A stretch of DNA of 16,014 bases from Actinomycetes bacterium (GCA_025350775.1 JANXXF010000402.1:1-16014), one strand, 5' to 3'; positions 6,795 to 14,266 are shown, counted from the stretch's first letter. The notes: generated by a model not told the origin, from the sequence alone. Translations and numbers: made by a program.

Positions 6795-6932
6795 TGCGCA
6801 GCGAGCCGCTGGGCAGCCTCCGCTCGCCCTCGGCGTGATCGGCGTCGGCGTCGCGATGGGCCTGGCGGCGGCGCCGAAGCTGATCGCCGCTGCGGTCGCG
6901 ATTGCCGAGCCGGCAGGCGACGGTGCCCGGTG

Positions 6933-6938
6933 TACCCT
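6933..6938 (+). promoter_or_regulatory. Possible -10 box for a near-leaderless transcript
   Basis: TACCCT fits the TAnnnT pattern and ends 9 nt before the ATG at 6948. No ribosome-binding site is visible there, which would suit a leaderless or very short leader mRNA. I see no -35 box at proper spacing, so this is weak. Confidence 0.25.
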
Positions 6939-6947
6939 TCGCGCCCG

Positions 6948-7679
6948 ATGGAAGCCTCTGCGCGCCGGCTCGCGATTGTCTGTCTCCCCACCTACAACGA
7001 GCGGGAGAACCTTGAGCGGATGCTGCTCGCGATCGGCAGCGCCGCGCCGGGTGTGCGCGTGCTGGTGATCGACGACAACTCCCCTGATGGCACCGGCAAG
7101 ATCGCCGACCGGCTGGCGGTCGAGCTCGGCTACGTCGATGTGCTGCACCGGGAGGTCAAGGAGGGCATCGGCCCGGCGTACCTCGCTGGCTTCCGCCGGG
7201 CGCTCGAGCTCGGCGCCGATCTCATCCTGGAGATGGACTGCGACTTCTCGCACGACCCGGGCGCCTTGCCGGGGCTCCTGGCCGCGGCGGCCGACGCCGA
7301 CCTTGTGCTCGGCTCCCGCTACGTGCCGGGCGGCAGCGTCGCCAACTGGGGCATCTCGCGCAGGCTGATCTCGTCGTTCGGGTCGGCCTACGCCAGGGTC
7401 GTGCTGGGGGTCTCGGTGCGCGACCTGACCGGCGGCTTCAAGTGCTACCGGCGAGCGGCCCTCGAGGCGATCGACCTGGACGCAGTCACGGCCAGAGGTT
7501 ACGCCTTCCAGATCGAGACGACGTACCGCGTGCTGCACGCGGGCCTGCGCATCGTCGAGGTGCCGATCCGCTTCACCGACCGCGAGCTGGGCGGGTCGAA
7601 GATGAGCAGGGGCATCGTGCTCGAGGCGATGTGGAAGGTACCGCTGCTGCGTGCAGCAGCGCTCACCGGGCGCCTCTGA
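6948..7679 (+). CDS. Polyprenol-phosphate-mannose synthase-like glycosyltransferase (GT2, DPM1 type)
   Basis: The 243-aa cytosolic or membrane-associated GT2 enzyme would transfer a hexose, probably mannose from GDP-mannose, to polyprenyl phosphate. Diagnostic segments are LPTYNERENL (residues 13-22), VIDDNSPDGTG (40-50), the metal-binding DCD at 97-99 within EMDCDFSHDP, LGSRYVPGG (121-129), DLTGGFKCYRR and a C-terminal VPIRFTDRELGGSKMSRGIV. It is a single-domain form without the C-terminal membrane segments seen in some relatives. The frame also has a GTG at 6930, but the ATG at 6948 puts the first conserved strand at the usual distance. The next gene starts 6 bp after its stop, so it heads the long operon that ends in PelF/PelG-like genes. 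Its product may be a sugar donor for that pathway. Glucosyl or other hexosyl transfer cannot be excluded. Confidence 0.88.
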   Translation: MEASARRLAIVCLPTYNERENLERMLLAIGSAAPGVRVLVIDDNSPDGTGKIADRLAVELGYVDVLHREVKEGIGPAYLAGFRRALELGADLILEMDCDFSHDPGALPGLLAAAADADLVLGSRYVPGGSVANWGISRRLISSFGSAYARVVLGVSVRDLTGGFKCYRRAALEAIDLDAVTARGYAFQIETTYRVLHAGLRIVEVPIRFTDRELGGSKMSRGIVLEAMWKVPLLRAAALTGRL

Positions 7680-7685
7680 CCTGCG

Positions 7686-9281
7686 ATGATTCAGCGGGCG
7701 GCGAGCCCTGCCGCCGATCCAGCAGGAGGAACCCTGTCGGCTCTTGATCCGGTCGAGCTTGCCAAGATGTTGACACCGCTCGCCGAGGCGATCGGCTGCG
7801 CGCTGGCCGTGGACGACCGTGGCAGCACCGAGGTCGTCGCCGTCGGCAGCGGCAGCGCGGGCCCGGCGACGGCGCCGATCGTCGTGCGGGCCGAGCCGAT
7901 CGGGTCGGTGCGCGCCCGCGACGAGGCCGCGGCGGCCGGGGTGGCCCGCGTGCTCTCGGAGGTGCTCGGCCGCCGCCGCTACCTCGAGCTGGAGCTGGAG
8001 AGCATGGCCGACGAGCTGCTCGTGCGCTACGAGGAGGTCACGCTCTTGCACGGCCTCGCGCGGGCGCTTGGCTCGGTCTTCGACGTGCCGGCCGTCTCAC
8101 AGATCGCGCTCGACAAAGCGTTGCACGTGATCAGCGCGGAGCGGTCGCTGGTGGCTGTTGTCGACGAGGCGTCGGGGCTGCTGGTGGTCACGGCGGCCCG
8201 TGGCAGCGACGGCCTCGTGGGCACGACTCTTGCCGCGTACGGCCTCAGCGCCCAGATCGTCGCCACCGGCAAGCGGCTCATCCTCCACGACGACGAGGCG
8301 TGGCAGCAGGGCGACCTGCCCGAGCGCAGGCCGGGTGACGCCATGCTCTCGGTGCCGCTGCTGCTGACGTCCGCGGACGGCGAGGAGGCGACCATCGGCG
8401 TGCTCACGCTGGCGGGCCGGGAGGCGGGAGAGCGGTTCAGCGCCGGTGACGCGAGCCTTGCCGGCGCGGTCGCGTCGCAGCTCGCCGCCACCATCCACAC
8501 CAGCCGCAGCGTGCAGCGCCTGGCCGTCGCCGAGAATCTGCGCCGCGAGGTCGAGATCGCCGCGGGCATCCAGCGGAGCCTGCTGCCGGAGTCGCCGCCG
8601 CACGTGCCGGGCGCCCGCCTCGGCGCGCGCTGTGTGCCCGCTGACGACGTCGGCGGCGACCTCTACGACCTCGTCATCGACGGTGACGGCCGACTCGTGC
8701 TGCTGATCGCGGACGTCGCGGGCCACGGCATCGGCTCCGCGCTGATGATGGCGATGGCGCGCGCGATCCTCCGCCGCGAGATCGCCGACGGGAGAGGCCC
8801 GGCAGCTGTGCTCGCCGCTACCAACGTCGCCCTCTTCGACGACCTCGCCAATGCCGGCCTGTTCATCACACTGTTCTGCGCGAGCTACGACCCGCGGAGC
8901 CGGAGCCTCGTCTACGCCTGCGGTGGTCAGAACCCGCCGCTGCTGTGCGCGGCCGGTGGCGTTGTCTCCGAGCTCGATGCCGACGGCATGCCGGCCGGCA
9001 TCCTGCGGGACGTCGACTTCGAGGAGCGCAGCATGACGCTGGCCCCAGGCGACGTCGTTGTGCTGTACACCGACGGCGTCGTCGAGGCACGCACCGGCCA
9101 GGGCGACCAGTTCGGCGAGGAGCGGTTGTGGGCCCTGGTCGCGGCCGCCCGGGGAGTGCCGCCCGAGGAGTTGATCGTGCGGATCACGGCCGCGGTCGAC
9201 CGGCATACGGCAGGCGCTCCGCCCAAGGACGACAGTACGCTCGTCGTACTCGCCATCGACGCCGCGGACACCTCCGAGTGA
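7686..9281 (+). CDS. GAF domain-PP2C (RsbU/SpoIIE-type) serine phosphatase
   Basis: The 531-aa protein should dephosphorylate a STAS anti-sigma antagonist, here most likely the one encoded two genes downstream. The N-terminal 20-100 is a small poorly conserved domain leading into a helical linker (LELELESMADELLVRYEEVTLLHGL). A GAF sensor domain covers about 120-275, a second linker helix 275-300 carries EVEIAAGIQRSLLP, and the PPM phosphatase domain covers about 300-525. Metal-binding acids are visible in ADDVGGDLYD (Asp321, Asp325), IADVAGHG (Asp343), YTDG (Asp463) and DDST (Asp515, Asp516), so it should be active. The ATG at 7686 has no ribosome-binding site. A strong AGGAGG at 7724-7729 sits 4 nt before an in-frame CTG at 7734, so initiation there is a minor alternative. 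It overlaps the next gene by 4 bp (GTGA). It looks soluble, so the signal is probably intracellular. Confidence 0.92.
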   Translation: MIQRAASPAADPAGGTLSALDPVELAKMLTPLAEAIGCALAVDDRGSTEVVAVGSGSAGPATAPIVVRAEPIGSVRARDEAAAAGVARVLSEVLGRRRYLELELESMADELLVRYEEVTLLHGLARALGSVFDVPAVSQIALDKALHVISAERSLVAVVDEASGLLVVTAARGSDGLVGTTLAAYGLSAQIVATGKRLILHDDEAWQQGDLPERRPGDAMLSVPLLLTSADGEEATIGVLTLAGREAGERFSAGDASLAGAVASQLAATIHTSRSVQRLAVAENLRREVEIAAGIQRSLLPESPPHVPGARLGARCVPADDVGGDLYDLVIDGDGRLVLLIADVAGHGIGSALMMAMARAILRREIADGRGPAAVLAATNVALFDDLANAGLFITLFCASYDPRSRSLVYACGGQNPPLLCAAGGVVSELDADGMPAGILRDVDFEERSMTLAPGDVVVLYTDGVVEARTGQGDQFGEERLWALVAAARGVPPEELIVRITAAVDRHTAGAPPKDDSTLVVLAIDAADTSE

Positions 9282-10813
9282 GCTTCCGCCGCCGCCGCGA
9301 CCCCACCGCGAACTGGCGGACGGTGCTGGACGCGCTCTCGGTGGCAGGCCCTGCCACCGACCGAATCGACGCGCTGCTCGGCATCGTCAGCGCGCACACG
9401 GGGGCGCCGGCCGTCTATCTGTATCTCGCGGACGAGGGTGGCCGCCGCTTCCACCTGGAGCGGAGCCGGGCGGCCGTAGGCGCGCGCCGCGCCGCGGAGG
9501 CGCCCGTGGAGGGTGGCGCCGAGTCGATGGCGCCGACGCCGCCGCTCGAGCTGTCGCGCGCGCCCGAATGGGACAGCGAGCGGATCGCGCCCACGCCCGC
9601 CGGCATCGTCTTCTCGACGCCGTTGCGGCTTCGCGACGAGACAGTCGGCCTGCTGCAGATCGGCCCACTCGACCGCGAGCAAGTCCCTGCCGCCTGGCGC
9701 AAGCGGCTCGCCGAGATTGCGTTCCCCGTCGCCGTCGTCGCGGTTCGGGCCCACGGCGAGGAGCGGCTCCAGCGCGAGCTCGGCGCGCTCGCCGCGCGCG
9801 AGAGCGTGGGTAGGCGGCTGCAGGGCTCGGCGATGGAGCTCGAGCGTTACGTCAGCCTGTTGCTCGCGATGGCCGTCGCGGCGACCGGTGTCGACGGCGG
9901 GTTCGTGGCGATCGTCGACGAGGGCGTGGAGCACCTGTCGCTGCGCGCGTCCTCCGGGATGCCGGACGGGTTCGCCGAGAGCGTCGACCTCGACCCGCGG
10001 ACAGGCCTCTTTGACTGGTCGGCCGCCGGCGACGGCGCCCTGTTCCTGCGTGACGTCGACACAGTCGCGCGGCTCGGCATCGGGTCGCTGCTCGCAGTGC
10101 CGCTGCTGGAGGACGGCAGGCCGCTCGGGATCTTCGCGCTCGCAAGCTTCGGTCGTGGCGCGCCGATCGAGCTCGAGGCGCTCGAGCTGCTCGCGACGTT
10201 CGCCGAGCAGTCACAGCAGGCGCTGCGCAACGACCGCCTGTTCCGCTCGTTCGTCGGTGGCTACCTCGAGACGGTACGCGGCCTGGCTCGGTCGCTCGAC
10301 GCGCGCCGTCCGCACACGCATGGGCATCACGGCGAGGTGACGCGGGTCGCAGTGCTGCTCGCAGGGGCGCTCGGCGTGCCCCAGGACGAGGTCGAGGCGA
10401 TCCGCAGCGCAGCCGGCATCCACGACGTCGGCATGGCCGGCGCGGTGAGCGGCGAGGAGAGCTATCAGGCCGACTACGAGCACCCGACGGTCGGCGCCGG
10501 CCTGATCGAGCACCTGCCGCTACATCCCGCCGTCGCCGCGGGGATCGCCGCGCACCACGAGTGGTTCGATGGCTGGGGCTTCCCGCATGGCCTGGCGGGA
10601 GAGTCGATCCCGCTGGCCGGCCGCATCCTCGCGGCTGCCGAGTTCGTGGTCGAGATGGCTGCCGGTGATCCGGTGCGCGCGCCGTGGGGTGCCGAGCGGA
10701 TCGCCGCCGAGATCCGCCAGCGGCGAGGCAGCCAGCTCGACCCGACGATCGCCGACTGCGCGCTCGAGCTGATCGCCGCCGGCTCGCTCCTGTCCGACGG
10801 CGCCAGCGGCTAA
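9278..10813 (+). CDS. GAF-GAF-HD-GYP domain protein with altered catalytic motifs
   Basis: HD-GYP domains normally hydrolyse cyclic di-GMP. This 511-aa protein starts at the GTG at 9278, inside the phosphatase stop (GTGA overlap); longer frames upstream lie within the phosphatase gene. GAF-like domains cover about 15-155 and 185-315, followed by the HD-GYP domain at about 325-500. Preserved elements are the HGHHGEVTRVA entry (349-359), His382-Asp383, the EHPTVG histidine (402) and HHEWFDGWGFP (426-436). Altered elements are HDIGK, which reads HDVGM (Lys to Met), GYP, which reads GFP, and the usual ADxFDA metal-ligand segment, which reads AEFVVEM (Asp to Glu at 455). The loop between HD and the next histidine also seems shortened. 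It may be a weak enzyme or a c-di-GMP receptor. It lies between the phosphatase and its presumed STAS substrate. Confidence 0.88.
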   Translation: MSFRRRRDPTANWRTVLDALSVAGPATDRIDALLGIVSAHTGAPAVYLYLADEGGRRFHLERSRAAVGARRAAEAPVEGGAESMAPTPPLELSRAPEWDSERIAPTPAGIVFSTPLRLRDETVGLLQIGPLDREQVPAAWRKRLAEIAFPVAVVAVRAHGEERLQRELGALAARESVGRRLQGSAMELERYVSLLLAMAVAATGVDGGFVAIVDEGVEHLSLRASSGMPDGFAESVDLDPRTGLFDWSAAGDGALFLRDVDTVARLGIGSLLAVPLLEDGRPLGIFALASFGRGAPIELEALELLATFAEQSQQALRNDRLFRSFVGGYLETVRGLARSLDARRPHTHGHHGEVTRVAVLLAGALGVPQDEVEAIRSAAGIHDVGMAGAVSGEESYQADYEHPTVGAGLIEHLPLHPAVAAGIAAHHEWFDGWGFPHGLAGESIPLAGRILAAAEFVVEMAAGDPVRAPWGAERIAAEIRQRRGSQLDPTIADCALELIAAGSLLSDGASG

Positions 10814-10816
10814 CCT
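10811..10816 (+). promoter_or_regulatory. Possible internal -10 box before the STAS gene
   Basis: TAACCT (TAnnnT) overlaps the HD-GYP stop codon and ends 10 nt before the ATG at 10827, which has no ribosome-binding site. This would allow a separate near-leaderless transcript. There is no clear -35 box, so the support is weak. Confidence 0.2.
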
Positions 10817-10826
10817 CTTGCTTCAG

Positions 10827-11165
10827 ATGCAGCATTCGATCAGCGATCAGCATGGCATCACGGTGGTGGTGCTCGAGGGCGAGCTCGAGGTGAGCGAGGC
10901 GCCGGCGCTGCGCGACCTGCTGGGCTCGCTCGTCGCCGGGCCGCAGAGCCGCGTCCTGCTCGACCTGGGGCAGGTGTCGTTCATCGACAGCTCCGGGATC
11001 GGCGTGCTCATCGGCGCTCACCGGCGGGCCGAGGAGGCCGGCGCCCGGGTCGGCCTCGCCGCGCCCAACGCGGGCGTGCGGCGCGTCTTCGAGCTGACCC
11101 GCACCGACCGCGTGCTCCGGATCTACGACAGCGTCCCGGACGGCGTCGCCGCTCTCGGAGCCTGA
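10827..11165 (+). CDS. STAS-domain anti-sigma factor antagonist (RsbV/SpoIIAA-like)
   Basis: The 112-aa single STAS domain is the switch protein of a partner-switching module: unphosphorylated it binds the RsbW-type kinase, phosphorylated it releases it. It has the expected alternation of strands and helices: ITVVVLEGELEVSEAP (11-26), the strand VLLDLGQVSFIDSSGIGVLI (43-62) and the final helix VRRVFELTRTDRVLRIYDS. The phosphorylatable serine is Ser56 in IDSSG, corresponding to Ser58 of SpoIIAA. The frame also has a TTG at 10818, but the ATG at 10827 gives the standard length. The kinase gene begins 2 bp after its stop, and the phosphatase gene is two genes upstream. No sigma factor lies nearby. 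Confidence 0.92.
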   Translation: MQHSISDQHGITVVVLEGELEVSEAPALRDLLGSLVAGPQSRVLLDLGQVSFIDSSGIGVLIGAHRRAEEAGARVGLAAPNAGVRRVFELTRTDRVLRIYDSVPDGVAALGA

Positions 11166-11167
11166 GG

Positions 11168-11596
11168 GTGCCGCGCAGGGAGGTGCGCGTGGCAGTCAGC
11201 GACACGTTCCTGCTCACCAGCGAGCTCGCCCGCATCGCCGATGCGCGGCACTGGGCAACGGGTCATGCCTCAGGCGCCGGCTTCTCGGAGGATGCCGTCT
11301 GGGCGGTCGACCTCGCGCTCGGGGAGGCGCTCGCGAACGTCATCCGTCACGCCTACGGCGGCCGTGAGGGCGAGGAGATCCGGATCGCTCTGACCATCGA
11401 CGCGGAACGGCTCGTCCTCGAAATCCGCGACTCCGCCGCGCCGTTCGCGCGCGAGCTGTTTCGCGCCGAACCGCTCGACCCTCTACGAACCGGGGGCTAC
11501 GGCCTCCAGTTGATCGACGAGTTGATGGACAATGTCGTCTACACGTCCGCCGACTGCGGCGGCCTGATAAGGATGGTGAAGCTCCGCAATGCGTGA
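11168..11596 (+). CDS. RsbW-type anti-sigma factor / serine kinase (HATPase_c)
   Basis: The 142-aa GHKL-fold kinase should phosphorylate the adjacent STAS protein and sequester a target, classically a sigma factor. The N box is in DLALGEALANVIRHAYGG (Glu53, Asn57, His61). The G1 segment reads EIRDSAAPF (Asp88), where a DxGxG-like motif is usual. The G2 segment is GGYGLQLIDELMD (109-121). Length is typical. The GTG at 11168 has GGAG 7 nt upstream. A second in-frame GTG at 11189 follows AGGGAGG at 5 nt and is nearly as good, shortening the protein by 7 residues. It overlaps the first PelF-like gene by 8 bp, an unusual direct link between a kinase of this type and a glycosyltransferase. Its target is unknown. 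Diverged G1 boxes occur in this family, so loss of activity is not implied. Confidence 0.9.
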   Translation: MPRREVRVAVSDTFLLTSELARIADARHWATGHASGAGFSEDAVWAVDLALGEALANVIRHAYGGREGEEIRIALTIDAERLVLEIRDSAAPFARELFRAEPLDPLRTGGYGLQLIDELMDNVVYTSADCGGLIRMVKLRNA

Positions 11597-12752
11597 CATC
11601 TGCGTGATCGTCGAGGGGGCTTACCCGCGCGTTACCGGCGGGGTCTCGGTCTGGGTGGATCAGCTCGTCCGCGGGCTGGCGGAGCTGTCGTTCTCCGTGC
11701 TGAGCCTGGTGCGCGAGGGCGCTGATGCGTTGCCCGCTGCGTACGCCCCGCCGCCGGGCGTCGAGATCGTCGAGGTGCCGTTCGATTCCGCCCACGGACG
11801 GGGCACGCGCGCCGTCGAAGAGGCGGCCCCGGATGCCGCCGTCTACCACGCGGCCAGCACGGGCTTCGCCGGCGCCGTAGGCGCACGCGTTGCGGCGTCC
11901 AGGAACCGCTCGTGCGTGCTGACCGAGCACGGCGTGGCCTGGAACGAGGCGCGCATCGGCTTGTACGCCGGCTGTGGGCCGCACGGGCGGGTGAGCGGCG
12001 GAGCCGGCGGCCTCGTCGATCGCCGTGCCTGGGCCGAACTGCACGAGGGCCTCGCGCGCGAGGCGTATGCAGGCGCCACCGCCATCACCGGCGTCAGCCC
12101 GTGGACGGTCCGTCTCCAGCGCAGCCTCGGTGCCAGCTCGACGCTGCTGGCGAACGGCGTCTCGCTGCAGGTCCCGGCTCTTGCCGGCGCCCGGGCGAGC
12201 GAGCCGCTTCGCCGTGCGCCGCGCATCGGTTTCGTCGGCCGCGTGGCACCCGTCAAGGACGTCCTCACCTTCCTCCGCGCCTGCCGGCTCGTTGCGGACG
12301 CACACCCCGACGCCGAGTTCGTCGTCGTCGGGCCGCTCCACCAGCACCCGGCCTACAGCGAGCGCTGCATCGACGAGGCGGCCCGTCTCGGCCTCGGTAA
12401 CCGGGTCGAGTTCGTTGGTGAAGCCGACCCGGCGCCCTGGTACGCGACGCTCGACGCGCTCGTGCTGACCAGCGTCTCGGAGGCGCAGCCGCTCGTCGCG
12501 CTCGAGGCGATGGCCGCAGGCGTGCCCGTGATCGCCACCGCTGTCGGCGGCTGCCCCGAGCTGATCGCCGGAGCCGGACTCCTCACCCGGCCGCGTGACC
12601 CGCGCTCGACCGCGGACGCCATCCTGCGTGTGCTCGGCGACACGGAGCTGCGCGACCGGCTCGTCACGGCGGGCCGCGCGCGCGTCGAGGAATCCCACAG
12701 CCTCGACCGCATCCTCGCCGGCTACTCGGCGCTGTACCGGGCGGCCGCATAG
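11589..12752 (+). CDS. PelF-like glycosyltransferase, family GT4 (short form)
   Basis: The 387-aa GT-B glycosyltransferase resembles the PelF family, which polymerises the Pel exopolysaccharide from UDP-sugars in the cytoplasm. It begins with a conserved glycine-rich N-terminal segment, VEGAYPRVTGGVSVWVDQLV (residues 8-27), followed by the LTEHGVAWNEARIG segment (112-125). The C-terminal domain has GFVGRVAPVKDVLTFLRA (214-231), and the EX7E donor site is in SEAQPLVALEAMAAG (Glu298, Glu306). It is about 120 residues shorter than typical PelF (around 500 aa), chiefly between the N-terminal motif and LTEHG. The ATG at 11589 overlaps the kinase stop by 8 bp, with GAAG about 8 nt upstream. It is adjacent to a full-length paralogue, so the two could form a pair or act in sequence. 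A general GT4 role is an alternative. Confidence 0.85.
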   Translation: MRDICVIVEGAYPRVTGGVSVWVDQLVRGLAELSFSVLSLVREGADALPAAYAPPPGVEIVEVPFDSAHGRGTRAVEEAAPDAAVYHAASTGFAGAVGARVAASRNRSCVLTEHGVAWNEARIGLYAGCGPHGRVSGGAGGLVDRRAWAELHEGLAREAYAGATAITGVSPWTVRLQRSLGASSTLLANGVSLQVPALAGARASEPLRRAPRIGFVGRVAPVKDVLTFLRACRLVADAHPDAEFVVVGPLHQHPAYSERCIDEAARLGLGNRVEFVGEADPAPWYATLDALVLTSVSEAQPLVALEAMAAGVPVIATAVGGCPELIAGAGLLTRPRDPRSTADAILRVLGDTELRDRLVTAGRARVEESHSLDRILAGYSALYRAAA

Positions 12753-14266
12753 CCGCGGTCAGCGTCCTGCTGACCACCGAGGGCACGTACCCGTACGTCG
12801 GTGGGGGCGTCAGCACGTGGTGCGACCTCCTGTGTCGGGAAATCGAGGAGGTGGACTTCCACGTGCTGGCCCTTACGGGCTCGCCCGTCGCCGACCTGCG
12901 CTACACGCTGCCGGCAAATGTGCGGAGCGTCGCCCAGGTGCCGCTCTGGGGGATGGTCGAGCCGGCCGAGCACATCGATCCCCGCATCGGGCTGATCGGG
13001 ATCGCACGCAGGCGTGGCGGCACGACCGAGGAGGTCGTCGCGCGCGAGTTTGCGCCACTGCTGGCGACGCTGCTCGCCGGCCTCGATGGCAACCGCGTCG
13101 ACCTCGTCGAGCAGGGCGCGGTGTTCGCGGCCATGGCCGACTACTTCGTCGTGCGGGACTGGGGCACGACCTGGAAGGCGTACCCGACCTGGGAGGTCTT
13201 CAGCGCGGCGACGCGCCGCGGGCTCTTCGCCGGCGGTGAGCCGACCGTCTGGGACATGACGACGGCGCTGCGCTGGCTGCACTCGTTCCTGATGCCGCTC
13301 ACCGTCCCGCTGCCGCGCACCACGCTCACCCACTCGACGATCGCCGCCTTCGCGGCGCTGCCGGGAATCGTCGCCAAGGCGCGCTGGGGGACGCCGTTCG
13401 TGCTGACCGAGCACGGTGTCGCCATTCGCGAGCGCTATCTGGCCGTCGCCGCGCAGCAGGATCTCTCGCCGTGGGCCGGGCGCTTCCTTGTGGCTCTCTC
13501 CGGCCTCGTCGGGCGCGTCGCGTACGAGCACGCCGATGTCGTGTCACCCGTGGCCGACTACAACCGGCGCTGGGAGGAGCGGCAGGGGGTCGCGCCCGGG
13601 AAGATCCGCACGATCTACAACGGCGTCGATCCGGGCCTGTTTGCGCCGCGGCCGCGCGAGGCAGGCGACGGGCGCCGGCCGACGGTCGTCGCCGCCGCGC
13701 GCATCTTCGCGCTGAAGGACATCGAGACGATGATCCGCGCCGCCGCCGTCACGCGGGAGCGCGTGCCCGACGTGCGCTTTCTCGTCTACGGTTCGCTCGA
13801 CGCCGACCTGGTCTACGTCGAGCGGTGCCGGGCGCTGATCACCCAGCTCGGACTCGACGAGACGTTCGAGTTCGGCGGCCTCCACGACAGCCCGGTCGAT
13901 CTCTACAACGAGGGCGACATCTCGATCCTCTCCAGCATCTCGGAGGGCTTTCCGTACACGGTGCTGGAGTCGATGGCCTGTGGCCGCCCGGTCGTCGCCA
14001 CCGACGTCGGTGGCGTCCGTGAGGCGCTTGACGGCTTCGGCATCATCGTCCCGCCGCGCGACCCGGCAGCACTCGGCGACGCCGCAGCGCGGCTACTGCT
14101 CGACCACCAGCTGCGCAGCGAGCTGGGGCGGCGCGCGCGCGAGGCCGTGCTCGCCCGCTACCGCGTCGGCCACTCGATCGATGCCTACCGGCTGCTGTAC
14201 GAGGAGCTCGTGGCGACGGCGGCCGACGCGACGACCCCAGAGCCTGCCGACGAGGCGGCCGCATGA
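12749..14266 (+). CDS. pelF: PelF-like glycosyltransferase, family GT4 (full length), apparent non-canonical start
   Basis: This is the best PelF match: a GT4 enzyme expected to polymerise a Pel-like exopolysaccharide. Conserved parts are LLTTEGTYPYVGGGVSTWCD near the N-terminus, LTHSTIAAFAALPGIVAKARWGTPF then VLTEHGVAIRERYL, AARIFALKDIETMIRAA, and the EX7E motif in SEGFPYTVLESMACG. The first ATG/GTG/TTG in this frame is GTG at 12851, but the GGGVSTW motif is encoded before it (12752-12850) with clear homology. No ATG, GTG or TTG occurs upstream before a stop. I place the start at ATA 12749, which overlaps the preceding TAG (ATAG), mirroring the ATGA overlaps elsewhere; CTG at 12767 or 12770 is an alternative. 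The resulting length, about 505 aa, matches PelF. A sequencing error removing a normal start is also possible. The stop overlaps the PelG-like ATG by 4 bp. Confidence 0.8.
   Translation: MAAVSVLLTTEGTYPYVGGGVSTWCDLLCREIEEVDFHVLALTGSPVADLRYTLPANVRSVAQVPLWGMVEPAEHIDPRIGLIGIARRRGGTTEEVVAREFAPLLATLLAGLDGNRVDLVEQGAVFAAMADYFVVRDWGTTWKAYPTWEVFSAATRRGLFAGGEPTVWDMTTALRWLHSFLMPLTVPLPRTTLTHSTIAAFAALPGIVAKARWGTPFVLTEHGVAIRERYLAVAAQQDLSPWAGRFLVALSGLVGRVAYEHADVVSPVADYNRRWEERQGVAPGKIRTIYNGVDPGLFAPRPREAGDGRRPTVVAAARIFALKDIETMIRAAAVTRERVPDVRFLVYGSLDADLVYVERCRALITQLGLDETFEFGGLHDSPVDLYNEGDISILSSISEGFPYTVLESMACGRPVVATDVGGVREALDGFGIIVPPRDPAALGDAAARLLLDHQLRSELGRRAREAVLARYRVGHSIDAYRLLYEELVATAADATTPEPADEAAA

Noticed and set aside
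6795..6947. Small gene between the amidohydrolase and the GT2 enzyme
   Set aside because: The 153-bp gap holds only a 14-codon frame starting at an ATG overlapping the stop codon, with no ribosome-binding site or similarity.
5043..8051. Very long minus-strand open frame (1002 codons)
   Set aside because: It runs antisense through the amidohydrolase, the GT2 enzyme and part of the phosphatase, all with clear family motifs. The translation is low-complexity (R, A, G, V, D, H) with no domain; long antisense frames are a normal artefact of high GC bias.
8945..9277. Longer upstream start for the HD-GYP gene
   Set aside because: That part lies in the phosphatase catalytic domain in another frame and translates to arginine-rich low complexity.
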